24,915 nt of DNA from Coptodactyla brooksi (GCA_033557675.1 JAWQRM010000282.1:1-24915), one strand, 5' to 3'. Shown: positions 19,601-24,915, counted from the first letter of the stretch. Numbers and translations: made by a program. Notes: a model not told the origin generated them from the sequence alone.

Positions 19601-20152
19601 TAGCAGGATTTGGGAGCTGGCGCACCGCTCTGCGGTATCCTGCCGGTTTCGTTTCCGTACTCGAAGGTCGGATTGACTTTCGTTTGCGCCTGAATTTTGT
19701 TTTCGACCCTTTTATGCGAACGGTCGACGTTCGTGAAGTTTCTGACGGGCGGTATCGGTGGGGGTCCTCTACTTTTGACCGGTGGCGGAGCCTGCGTCGC
19801 CTGCTGCTGTCGCGCCACCAGTTTCTTCTCCCCCTGTTGCAGTTTTGCCGCCGGAGGTACATAGTTTCTCTTCGGAATTGCCGGAGGTCTTGCTGGAACC
19901 GGCGGTGGTATCTAATTCAGGTTTCAGGATCGACGAAAAAAAGAAAATGAAAAATCCGGTATTACCGTTGGGGGAAACATTCTTACAGGTGCCGTGGGTC
20001 TTTCCTCGGTGAGTGGATAAGCGTGCGCCGAGTGCCTTCTCGCGTAAATGTTCGCATTGACAGGTGCCAACGTGAGTGCGGTGGGTTGTAACCTGCTCTG
20101 CTCATTGTCTGGCAAATCCATGAACGTGCGGTCTCCTGCCAGGCTACCCCAT
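7471..20152 (-). CDS. Corin: Corin-type transmembrane serine protease, 13 coding exons
   Basis: Type II membrane trypsin-like protease of the corin / atrial natriuretic peptide-converting enzyme family. Joined exons (minus strand): 20152-19987, 19911-19294, 19237-19105, 17276-16938, 16885-16733, 14714-14499, 14437-14296, 14236-14043, 13942-13750, 13624-13471, 13040-12917, 12850-12702, 7647-7471. All introns are GT-AG and every phase agrees. Counting from ATG 20121 gives 908 aa: cytoplasmic 1-272, membrane about 273-293, Frizzled 330-443, LDLa 461-494 and 497-531, SRCR 532-644, protease 662-908. Catalytic His704, Asp754 and Ser853 are present, and Asp847 in the S1 pocket predicts cleavage after Arg/Lys. 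The zymogen should be cut after Arg661. Vertebrate corin has two Frizzled and eight LDLa modules, so this form is compact. The substrate in insects is unknown to me. Coding sequence may continue upstream of 20152. Confidence 0.93.
8432..9000 (-). pseudogene. hAT (ZBED5-like) transposase N-terminal relic
   Basis: The minus strand reads [40 protein letters not shown], then [20 protein letters not shown] and VIARKE. The KRH(F)STKH unit is the His pair of a BED zinc finger, and SGQQN....S..ALKASYV...IAK is the segment after it in ZBED5-type hAT transposases. After VIARKE the match is lost and ends in the PIKVVNEL peptide. Inside the last corin-like intron, opposite to nothing; same strand as the host gene. 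Confidence 0.65.
8731..9640 (-). repeat. Three tandem copies of a ~310-bp BED-finger unit
   Basis: Unit starts (GTTC[TC]GGTAAAAATAG[CT]TTGTA) lie at about 8734, 9017 and 9331. Each unit contains on the minus strand [18 protein letters not shown] and LFLPE(Q/H)M, followed in the non-coding part by ATTAAAATTAAATGAAGTTT and the TTAATAAAATATTCTTCTGA block. The first unit lacks about 45 bp present in the other two. Open frames 9004-9213 and 9318-9527 on the plus strand are shadows. Confidence 0.85.
10168..10482 (-). pseudogene. Tigger/pogo-type transposase C-terminal relic
   Basis: A 104-codon frame includes [20 protein letters not shown] then [13 protein letters not shown]. This fits the tail of pogo/Tigger/jerky DDE transposases (A...I..AW..V...TI.NCF..AGF). 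The start codon and upstream DDE region are missing. It lies in the last intron of the corin-like gene. Confidence 0.6.
11150..11200. repeat. Inverted arm matching 11870-11925 and 12205-12255
   Basis: GAAATCAGGTAACTAAGGGT ... TTGGGGTCGCTGAGAACGAATC is the reverse complement (with mismatches) of GATTCGCTATCAGCGACCCC ... GGTTACCTGATTTC near 11880-11925. The arms enclose the first repeat unit, so they may be element ends. Confidence 0.7.
11372..11560 (+). pseudogene. Acidic open frame of unknown origin
   Basis: The plus strand reads [20 protein letters not shown], then [20 protein letters not shown] and [11 protein letters not shown], with a stop at TAA 11557-11559. The composition (acidic, few rare codons) looks protein-coding rather than random. 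It lies directly before the decayed repeat units and inside their inverted arms, so it is likely part of the same element. I do not recognise the family. The frame on the opposite strand (11357-11539) is a shadow. Confidence 0.35.
11590..12430 (+). repeat. Three tandem ~330-bp units with decayed coding sequence
   Basis: TTTGATAAGGTCTCTGGAAATGAT-like starts occur at about 11590, 11930 and 12259; the third unit is shorter. Units share TTTCGAAGAATCA, CTTTGCCTTTAAAGACAGTT and GGTGGCTAGAGTCTTGGATT. The plus strand of unit 1 reads [20 protein letters not shown] then [12 protein letters not shown] before a stop. Another frame gives [18 protein letters not shown]. Both look like remains of a transposon protein, but the family is not clear to me. 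Confidence 0.75.
12702..12850 (-). CDS. Corin: Corin-like exon 12: protease domain with S1 Asp
   Basis: After splicing it reads (L)[20 protein letters not shown], then [28 protein letters not shown] is a strong family signature. Asp847 in DACQ is the S1-pocket residue that predicts trypsin-like specificity. The donor is CAG|GTAAGG at 12702 in phase 0, immediately before the GDSGGP exon. Confidence 0.93.
12851..12916 (-). other. 66-nt stop-free intron in protease domain
   Basis: Donor GAAC|GTAGGT, branch-like TTAAC, acceptor CATTTTAG|TG. Its length is a multiple of three and it has no stop, so both spliced and retained forms stay in frame. Splicing joins KKEDTE to [11 protein letters not shown], the version that best fits the family. 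Confidence 0.75.
12917..13040 (-). CDS. Corin: Corin-like exon 11: mid protease domain
   Basis: It encodes [20 protein letters not shown], then [13 protein letters not shown]. Cys774 (PVCLP) is the usual partner of the propeptide Cys645, and GWG is the standard trypsin-fold motif. The acceptor is CCCATTTTGTTCGCAG. The exon ends GAAC|GTAGGT; the frame also continues open through the short intron that follows. Confidence 0.9.
13471..13624 (-). CDS. Corin: Corin-like exon 10: catalytic Asp
   Basis: It encodes [20 protein letters not shown], then [20 protein letters not shown] and VALFQ. Asp754, in the DNDVALF motif, is the catalytic Asp. The acceptor is ACCATTATAG and the donor is CAA|GTAAGT at 13471. 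It is separated from exon 11 by a 430-nt intron in which I see nothing recognisable. Confidence 0.94.
13750..13942 (-). CDS. Corin: Corin-like exon 9: activation site and catalytic His
   Basis: A V codon split from exon 8 is followed by [17 protein letters not shown] and then [19 protein letters not shown]. The Cys is the one that usually tethers the propeptide to the protease domain, and cleavage would fall between Arg661 and Ile662. WVLTASHC contains catalytic His704, with FYC and SHC as the expected disulfide pair. The acceptor CCTTTTTTTTCAG is strong. The donor is GGCAA|GTAAGG at 13750, and the split codon with exon 10 makes Asn (HCVGN). Confidence 0.95.
14043..14236 (-). CDS. Corin: Corin-like exon 8: second half of SRCR-like domain
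   Basis: It encodes [18 protein letters not shown], then about 25 residues with little similarity that I recognise, then [19 protein letters not shown]. With Cys560 and Cys573 from exon 7, Cys628 and Cys640 give four SRCR cysteines. The donor is TTCG|GTACGT at 14043; the frame stays open through the next 100-nt intron by chance. Confidence 0.88.
14296..14437 (-). CDS. Corin: Corin-like exon 7: first half of SRCR-like domain
   Basis: It reads [18 protein letters not shown], then [10 protein letters not shown] and [11 protein letters not shown]. This matches the start of the divergent SRCR domain found before the protease in corin (RL...G..GKG.LEVY; C; MIC..LGY). I chose acceptor TTGTAG at 14438-14439 because it keeps phase with exon 6 and gives NC-LRLS. 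Nearer AG sites would shift the frame or leave a stop. Confidence 0.88.
14499..14714 (-). CDS. Corin: Corin-like exon 6: two LDL-receptor class A repeats
   Basis: Two complete six-cysteine LDLa modules sit back to back. The first runs from CHSGFQC to [16 protein letters not shown] and the second from CTPDQVHC to [16 protein letters not shown]. Both keep the acidic calcium-binding signature (DG..DC....DE). The acceptor is TTTTTCGAAG and the donor is TGCC|GTAAGT; the following intron is 61 nt. Confidence 0.95.
15105..15165. repeat. AAT / GACGAA simple repeat
   Basis: AATAATAATAATAG is followed by interrupted (GACGAA)n. Confidence 0.8.
15240..16005 (+). repeat. Dispersed ~750-bp repeat, copy 1
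   Basis: It shares several blocks in the same order with 17400-18100: GTTGCAGTGATTGCGG, ACCTGCAC[GA]TTTAA, the CAAAATACA(A/G)AGTATGTACTAT(T/G)TG region, ATAATATAGATGTGA, and the end GAGC.TCGATAAACAA.CA. Copy 1 also has an internal duplication and three CCTAA units at 15876-15891. Confidence 0.7.
15541..15585. repeat. Perfect 16-bp hairpin
   Basis: TACAGGAGTATAATTT (15541-15556) pairs exactly with AAATTATACTCCTGTA (15570-15585) across a 13-nt loop. Confidence 0.9.
16340..16495 (+). repeat. Fragment of the ~750-bp dispersed repeat
   Basis: GGTGGAGGGCTGTATAAGCC and GTGAGCCTCGATAAACAGAC .. AGGAATGTAGAACATAAC match the end of copies at 15840-16005 and 17945-18070. Confidence 0.7.
16733..16885 (-). 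CDS. Corin: Corin-like exon 5: end of Frizzled domain
   Basis: It starts [20 protein letters not shown], then LDCSLFP, which completes the Frizzled CRD (typical ending C..........FG..WP..L.C..FP). A linker [13 protein letters not shown] follows. The donor is CCGG|GTAAGT, and the split codon with the LDLa exon forms Val. The next intron is 2018 nt and carries dispersed repeats. Confidence 0.95.
16938..17276 (-). CDS. Corin: Corin-like exon 4: stalk and first part of Frizzled domain
   Basis: After the membrane segment comes a short stalk with N-glycosylation sequons at Asn306 and Asn309. A Frizzled cysteine-rich domain starts at Cys330 (CLPVIVSFC, then [13 protein letters not shown], also a sequon). 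It continues through [22 protein letters not shown] to RPCRSLC. This spacing of Cys and the PYN.T..PN motif are diagnostic of the family. The acceptor TTCTATTTTTTCAG is strong; the domain is interrupted by a 52-nt intron after the first base of a Glu codon. Confidence 0.95.
17277..19104. other. 1.8-kb intron between membrane and Frizzled exons
   Basis: It holds repeat copy 2 (17400-18100) and a fragment at 18836-18895 that repeats the GTGTCGCTCCGTATTTACC block of 17420-17465. In 18110-18830 I recognise nothing; the open frame 18115-18309 has no supporting features. Confidence 0.7.
17400..18100 (+). repeat. Dispersed ~750-bp repeat, copy 2
   Basis: Same orientation and block order as 15240-16005. 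Its end (18015-18068) is the intact form of the site that carries the MITE at 5371-5791. Confidence 0.7.
19105..19237 (-). CDS. Corin: Corin-like exon 3: type II signal-anchor
   Basis: It encodes 44 residues. Basic residues ([19 protein letters not shown]) precede a hydrophobic stretch [21 protein letters not shown] of about 21 residues. Positive charges on the N-terminal side and ectodomain modules on the C-terminal side give the type II topology expected of corin. The acceptor TTTTCATTTCAG is strong; the donor is AAAG|GTAACT. The codon split with exon 4 forms Ala. Confidence 0.92.
19294..19911 (-). CDS. Corin: Corin-like exon 2: proline-rich cytoplasmic tail
   Basis: This exon is 618 nt (206 codons), in phase 0 on both sides. 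The protein is low in hydrophobic residues and rich in Pro, Ser, Thr and Lys. It opens [15 protein letters not shown], then has [17 protein letters not shown] (residues about 103-120), and later a Ser/Thr-rich stretch and LLPPKTPVK. Such PxxP runs resemble SH3/WW ligands, which is inference only. The donor is AAG|GTACGT at 19294; the next intron is only 56 nt. Confidence 0.88.
19987..20152 (-). CDS. Corin: Corin-like exon 1: N-terminal cytoplasmic segment
   Basis: The open frame reads [10 protein letters not shown] before the first Met (20121, [10 protein letters not shown]). The acceptor CGCAG lies at 20153-20154 after a T-rich tract, and the exon begins with one base of a split codon. Two donors fit the next exon in phase 0: GTAAGA after 19987 (used here) and GTAATA after 19966, which would add VRMFPPT. 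I cannot tell whether a coding exon precedes it. If the upstream exon is non-coding, Met 20121 is the start; the first ATG of the exon, at its 5' edge, runs into a stop after two codons. Confidence 0.72.
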
Positions 20153-20199
20153 CTGCGTTTACCCGCAAAAAATCGTTAGGGGGTTATTGAATAAATGTA

Positions 20200-20290
20200 C
20201 TACTATAACTAAAACTAACAAACACCTTAACCCTGACAACACTGTTTTGAATATCGAAATATGTTTCAGTTTATCTAATAAACCGTCTTA
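20200..20290 (-). repeat. Dispersed repeat copy with hammerhead-like hairpin (minus)
   Basis: ACTAACAAACACCTTAACCC .. ATGTTTCAGTTTATCTAATA AACC matches 5980-6052. On the minus strand the stem is GGTTTAT-TAG-ATAAACT followed by GAAACAT; the CUGANGA-like side is degraded (TAAGACG). Confidence 0.6.
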
Positions 20291-20512
20291 AGGAGAATGA
20301 AAACAGAAATTATGACATATTATATAAAAAAAAACAACTTTTTCATTTAATTCAGTGCACAATAGTCCATCCAAGGGTGTCGTTATCTCATAAAGGGTTT
20401 TTCGGACGCGAACGCAATTAAGTTCTAAAGAATACTAACGCATCTTCAGCACGTCATGGCCATATTAAAATAACACAAAATATGCCCATAAGAAACGGGC
20501 ACTGTTTTGCTT

Positions 20513-20765
20513 TCATCGCCAGTTATAAAAAAAAATGCGCTTTTCGTGTGACATCAAGAAATGAATGCCGATTGTAAAGAGGTCTTTTTCAATTTTTTCC
20601 GTGGGGTACTTTCGGAAATATAAGCTTTCAAACACAGCGCTCAATACTTTTGAATCCGATAATAATACCATTGACAAAGACAACTTTTTGCTACCTTTCA
20701 TCAATAAGCTAAATGCAAAATTTGGGTCAGTGGGGTAAGGTACAGGTGAAGGTCGTGAATCGATT
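20513..20765 (-). pseudogene. Coding relic, unknown protein
   Basis: The minus strand is open from about 20765: FIIDSRPSPVPYPTDPNFAF, SLLMKGSKKLSLSMVLLSDS, then KVLSAVFESLYFRKYPTEKI. The first 80 nt recur at 24184-24272 (minus; FIIDSRTSRVQFPTDPNFAF) with a similar reading frame. Two copies keeping the same frame suggest a former protein, probably of a mobile element. I do not recognise the family. Confidence 0.4.
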
Positions 20766-20804
20766 ATGAAGTACTCTAAACCTGAATTAGAATACGATTC
20801 TAAT

Positions 20805-20972
20805 TATCTTTAAAATATTTAATACTGAAATGTTAATAACTGTACGGCACCTATTAAAGATGCCAATGAATTGACTGAAGTTCCTCAATCTAACGCACAG
20901 AGGATTGTAGCGGCAGGAGGAAATAGTATCATTCTCCGAAAGAAGGTTTATTAGATAAACCGAAACATGTGC
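20805..20972 (+). repeat. Dispersed repeat copy with hammerhead-like hairpin
   Basis: It matches 4985-5160. It contains the CTAPIKDANELTEVPQSN peptide frame and ends with GGTTTAT-TAG-ATAAACC (20945-20961) followed by GAAACATGTG. Confidence 0.65.
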
Positions 20973-21127
20973 CGAGATTTAAAGCAATATTATTCTGGTT
21001 AACGTGTTTATATTATATTATGCAAACGTTGTATACAGGCTGTCCCAGTATGATTTCCCCACCGGATATCTCGAAATTGGGAGGAGATATCGCAGCAGAA
21101 CAAAAACTATGTACATTTTTTAATGGA

Positions 21128-21982
21128 ATATACTTTTTTCATAAACATTTTATACCTTCTGATTTATTCTTTTCATTTGAATAAAAAAAATTTTTGGTTC
21201 TATAACAAAACTTTCGAAATAAATCAATAAATGTGTTCGAGTCTAGAGCGCCACGTAAGATTTACTGCCCCCACAATTGAGTGTAGAGTGCTTTGCAAGA
21301 AACGGATTTTGTGGACGTCTGTTTGGATCTTGTTGGATAGTCTGTAGGCCGTAGACGCTGTTGAAGATGAATTTTGAATGGATGGAATTTTTGAATTTTT
21401 TGAAGTGTGCTAAATGGAAAAGTTTTGGAAGTGTGCTAAAAGTAGCGCTTTCCATTCGCTTCGTCAGTGATAGGTTTCATTCGAGATTTCTTTTTTTGAC
21501 GACAAGGTAGATCCCCAGTTTCTCTCAAAATTTTTTCTGTCATGATCTGGGCACCTCCTCTCTGGAAAACGTTTCGCGTAAAGACGTTCTGCCACACGAC
21601 CAGAATTTCTACATTCGCCAAGGATTAATAACATGTCGACATATTCATGTACTTCGGAGAACGACGGCATTTTAAATGTAAACAGTATGTAACACTTAAA
21701 GCACAAAAGTAACCAAATACGGAATAGTCACAAAATGATAGTTGACTGATAAATAACTGACGAGTAAATGATGAATCAATGACAGGTATTCGCAGACGAC
21801 GACGGCTCATGCGAAGCACTCTGCACTCGATTGTGCGGGAAGTAAATCTTACGTGGCGCTCTAGACTCGAACGCGTTTATTGATTTATTTCAAAAATTTT
21901 ATTATAGAACCAATTTTTTTTATAATCAAATGAAAATAATGTATCTGAAGCTATAAAATGTTTATGAAAAAAGTATATATTT
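21128..21982 (-). mobile_element. DUF4817-type element with ~165-bp terminal inverted repeats
   Basis: The left arm (about 21128-21295) and right arm (about 21812-21982) are inverted copies, sharing TCTAGAGCGCCACGTAAGAT and AAATCAATAAA. The ~515-bp middle carries the decayed coding sequence listed next. A partial third copy of one end lies at 22958-23178. Confidence 0.8.
21290..21670 (-). pseudogene. DUF4817-like helix-turn-helix protein relic
   Basis: It starts MPSFSEVHEYVDMLLILGEC, then RNSGRVAERLYAKRFPERRC. After a frame change near 21543, EKILRETGDLPCRQKKKSRM and KPITDEANG follow. After another change, HFQKIQKFHPFKIHLQQRLR then PTDYPTRS follow. The pattern (E..DMLLI.GEC..N...A.RLY..R.P.RR.P and ..L.ETG) is that of DUF4817, an N-terminal domain common in insect transposon proteins. 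At least two frameshifts make it non-functional. Confidence 0.65.
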
Positions 21983-22140
21983 AATAAAGTTTGAATTGTG
22001 GATATGGAACCTTTGGCTTTGTAACAAGTTAATCACTGGTTACCGCTTCACCAAAACAATAAAAAAATTGCACTGTGTGCATTTCGTCGACAAAGTCGAC
22101 ATTGTCAAGAGCCACCAGGAAATAAGGAGCAACGTGAAGA

Positions 22141-22205
22141 AATCACTCCCCTGTCTTTATTAATTGTGTTTTACATTTAATGATTTCTAAGCTCTCAAAT
22201 GCACC
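22141..22205 (-). repeat. Inverted copy of the Penelope relic's 3' coding end
   Basis: It is the reverse complement, with few mismatches, of 22769-22832 (GCATTTGAGAGCTTAGAAAT .. AATAAAGACAGGGGAGTGAT). Confidence 0.85.
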
Positions 22206-22270
22206 CAAAAATCTATGATTGGATGGCTAGTTTACATTTTTTAGTCCACCGTTTAGAAAGCTTCCCGCTC

Positions 22271-22848
22271 AATTCAGTTAGGTATAACAATGAAAGGGCC
22301 CGTATCAGGAATATAGCCACAAACAAAGGATATGATAAAAAAACTAGTAGATAAGTTAATCAATCGCTGTAAATTTAAGAAAAGCTTAAAGCATACCACG
22401 TTTTTCAACAAGAAGGTTCCAAAATATGTTTCGTTGTTTTTCTCTAAATTCGCCAAGAGTCTCCCAAAAATTTTTAATCAAGTAGGCATAGAAATTGCTT
22501 TTCGGTCGAATAACACTTTAAAAACACTGTTAGGTGATTCAAAAGATAAAGTAAATATGTTGGATAAAAGTGGAATTTACGAAATTAGTTGCATGGATTG
22601 CGAGAAAAAGTATGTAGAGCAAACAAAAAGGTCCTTACAAACGAGGTTTAAGGAGCATTTGGCCCACTTGAAGTTCGGACATTATATTTAATAAGGTTAT
22701 GTTTAACAATAAGCATAGAATTAGTGTAGAATTACTTAAAAATGTATCCAATAATAGATTCTTGGATGCATTTGAGAGCTTAGAAATCATTAAATGTAAA
22801 AACACGATTAATAAAGACAGGGGAGTGATTCCTTTCAATCCACTGTAG
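22271..22848 (+). pseudogene. Penelope-like element: RT C-terminus and GIY-YIG endonuclease relic
   Basis: The plus strand reads VRYNNERARIRNIATNKGYD, then in a second frame (22332) MIKKLVDKLINRCKFKK, KKVPKYVSLFFSKFAKSLPK and IFNQVGIEIAFRSNNTLKTL. Next comes the GIY-YIG module: SGIYEISCMDCEKKYVEQTK then RSLQTRFKEHLAH. A third frame completes it: HRISVELLKNVSNNRFLDAF and ESLEIIKCKNTINKDRGVIP, with stop TAG at 22846. In the motif, GIYEI and KYVEQT replace the more usual IG.T (Gly to Glu), so the nuclease site is probably damaged. Two frameshifts confirm it is dead. Confidence 0.8.
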
Positions 22849-22957
22849 AATTTAATAGACAAAGAAGTGTAAACAAAGGAATTCTAGGAAACATGGGTAA
22901 AGGTCAAAAAACCTTCTAGAAACAAATATGAATTTAACGATTTAAAAAGGTATAGAC

Positions 22958-23178
22958 ATCCACAAACATTTTATAGCTTCTGATTCATTCTTTTCATTTG
23001 ACTATAAAAAAAAATTTGGTTCTTTAACAAAATTTTCGAAATAAATCAATAAACGTATTCGAATCTAGAGCGCCACGTAAGATTTACTTCCCGCACAATC
23101 GAATGCAGAGAGCTTCGCATGAGATGTCGTTGTCCGCGAATACCTGTCATCGATTCATCAGTTACTTGTCACTTGAAA
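22958..23178 (+). repeat. Solo end of the DUF4817-type element
   Basis: CAAACATTTTATAGCTTCTG to CATCGATTCATCAGTTACTTG matches the reverse complement of 21720-21965, including TCTAGAGCGCCACGTAAGAT and TGCGAATACCTGTCATTGAT (one or two changes). Confidence 0.85.
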
Positions 23179-23775
23179 GGAAATACACGTAGCCAGGTTT
23201 GTAGCAGTCTTAGTATAGATTCTTTTGTAAACACTGTTATTCGATTTATATTTTATTAGGGTATGAAATTTTTATGAGCTGCCGCAATGTACATTGTGGG
23301 GATATACCACAATTTAATAGTTAAATAGTTGTGGGACGGATAAGTATAAGATTGTTAGACTACGAAAACATGCTGGTGCATCCCCGAATGTACGGAAATT
23401 TACAAAGGCTTATTAAAGGATTGGAAAGTTATCGAAGCTACGCTTGGAGCCCTTACCTCGATCTGGTTCGTGGTTGCTCCAGTTGTTCGATGCTGTGGCG
23501 GTGTAAATCAACCATTTCGTTCGTTGTACGCTATAGCATATTGGACAGACGCCACGGACCTGTTGCACCTGAAGGATGACAAGAAAAAAAACGAGGTAAA
23601 CTTACTTCGAAGGACGCGATTTATGGAGTTTTTGAAGGAGCGGACGTCAATGGCCCTGTGAACTATTGGACGATTTGAACATAGGTAATAACGGAAAAAC
23701 GCAATATGCGCGCGCTTTCTCTGATGTCGGTCAGTGACCCAGTATGCCGGTGGTTGGTACACATGTAACACTCAC
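23179..23775. other. Intergenic or first-intron sequence, nothing firm
   Basis: About 23190-23290 resembles 5163-5280 (TTTATATTTTATTAGGG.. and ..GTACATTGT). Overlapping frames at 23331-23661 have no recognised family. No gene is called. Confidence 0.4.
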
Positions 23776-23950
23776 CTGTCGTCAACGTAGCGCGTGTACG
23801 AACCTGAACGACCGCGTGTCAAGTGTGTGTACGTTGTCGTTATACGTCTTGGGGGTGCGTTTTAGACCTGCGCCACTCGGTCTCCGCCCTGGGTATTGTG
23901 CCCGGCCCCGAGAAGCCAGTTCGTTCGATGCAGGAAACCCGAGTTTTGTG
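23776..23950 (-). promoter_or_regulatory. Candidate non-coding first exon / promoter region of the corin-like gene
   Basis: On the minus strand a consensus donor GACAG|GTGAGTG ends at 23776. The roughly 170 nt before it are much richer in CpG than the surroundings and contain no ATG, as expected of an insect 5' UTR exon. A non-coding exon here would fit translation starting at ATG 20121. The transcription start is not identifiable; the upstream limit is arbitrary. Confidence 0.3.
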
Positions 23951-24915
23951 CCCAGTGGAACCCTAGCCGACTTTTATTGCCATTTCGCCACCGGAAATCC
24001 AATATTCCCATTACCAAACGAAAATTGACCAACCCAATTAAATCGTTTCCCATTATTTAGCATTTCGCACGTTTCTCCAAAACATCCCCAGAAAAAATAA
24101 GGAACGTTTACCCGTCTTCCACTTACGTCGTCCATTCGCGCCAACGACACAGACACTAATACCGTTCGCCAAGACAAGTTCACCGATTTTTACCTTTCGT
24201 CAATAAACTAAACGCAAAATTTGGGTCAGTGGGGAACTGTACACGTGAAGTCCGCGAATCGATTATGAACTTAACTACACTCGAAGAAAATCCGTTATCG
24301 AACTCTGGAGAAGACCGTCACTGCCTTACTTTCTTAAGATATTTTCCTCCCAAGAAACCTCTGGCTCCACCCAGATTTCTTACGAGAACGCGAGGGTTAA
24401 CCTCTAACCAATTCTGAGATTTTTAAGGCGTCACCGAATTAACGGAAAACCCCCATATTTAGAATCCCATAAAGCGTCTCGGGGACTTAACGCAACGTGT
24501 GTAGGTTTCTTATCTCCCCGAAAACGCACCAACATAAAAATAATTTATTAGGTCCTGGCAAGCTCACATACGAGGAAACTTAATATTCCCGATAAGGGCT
24601 TGAAAACTATAATACTTATTTCGTCCAGGATATCGAATTATCGTCGAAGTCTCATGGTTCGAAGAAATAAACAACCCACTCAGCGGGGTTGACTATAGAG
24701 AATAATGATTGAAGTCTATTATCCTTTCAATTCATTTAAATCCCTTTTTAAAATACGGAATCCACCTACCTTTTTGGTGGTTCAGTCAGGATTTATCTGC
24801 TATGAATTCGCTTTTGGGACTCTGTCTCGAAAAGGCTGAAGTCGGGAAATCCAGGGAACACTTAGCCTATGTACTTAAGTACACTCAAAGAAAATCCGTT
24901 ACCGAACTCTGGAGA
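23951..24915. other. Upstream region with duplicated blocks
   Basis: 24184-24272 repeats 20685-20770. A block near 24262-24312 (ACACTCGAAGAAAATCCGTT and ATCGAACTCTGGAG) recurs at 24873-24914. No convincing gene. A short minus-strand ATG GAC GAC before donor GTAAGT (24127-24135) was considered and not called. Confidence 0.5.

Noticed and set aside
19555..19950. 131-codon plus-strand frame
   Set aside because: Antisense to the proline-rich exon; the open frame follows from biased composition.
24127..24135. ATG GAC GAC before a strong GTAAGT donor as a first coding exon
   Set aside because: Phase 0 end does not fit the phase 2 entry of the exon at 20152; joining gives a stop within three codons.
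1..24915. CRISPR array, tRNA, rRNA or bacterial operon
   Set aside because: No regularly spaced short repeats, no cloverleaf or rRNA signature noticed, and the coding sequence is split by eukaryotic introns.

Overview
This is insect genomic DNA: AT-rich, intron-bearing and full of decayed transposons. It holds one clear host gene, read on the minus strand. The gene is a corin-type transmembrane serine protease (atrial natriuretic peptide-converting enzyme family). The lineage cannot be fixed from the sequence; an arthropod is indicated by the insect-style transposon relics (Penelope-like, DUF4817-type, ZBED5-like hAT) and a short CCTAA run. I see no bacterial-style genes, tRNA, rRNA or CRISPR.

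The gene runs from about 20152 down to the stop at 7471. I reconstructed 13 coding exons by hand; all splice junctions are GT-AG and phase-consistent. From the first in-frame ATG at 20121 they give 908 codons: a proline-rich cytoplasmic tail (exons 1-2), a type II transmembrane segment (exon 3), a Frizzled cysteine-rich domain (exons 4-5), two LDL-receptor class A repeats (exon 6), an SRCR-like domain (exons 7-8), and a trypsin-like domain with activation site VKR|IVGG and an intact His-Asp-Ser triad (exons 9-13). The catalytic Ser lies alone on the last exon, beyond a 5.05-kb intron full of transposon debris. The true 5' end is not settled; a possible non-coding first exon ends at 23776.

The remainder is mobile-element debris. 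By region: 1-239 hAT/ZBED5-like transposase fragment; about 770-2405 tandem array of ~480-bp units; 4700-4830 short repeats with a pogo/Tigger flavour; 5371-5791 a MITE with TA target duplication, inserted into a dispersed repeat whose empty form occurs elsewhere in the window; 6230-6660 Penelope-like relic; 8432-9640 BED-finger hAT relic with a ~310-bp unit present three times; 10168-10482 Tigger-type transposase tail; 11150-12430 repeats with decayed coding sequence; 15240-18110 two copies of a ~750-bp repeat inside introns; 21128-21982 a DUF4817 element with long inverted ends; 22141-22848 a Penelope GIY-YIG relic; 22958-23178 a solo end of the DUF4817 element.

I found no convincing new multi-gene system. 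The most checkable observations are a 66-nt stop-free intron inside the protease domain, four hammerhead-core-like hairpins, and the MITE with its paralogous empty sites.
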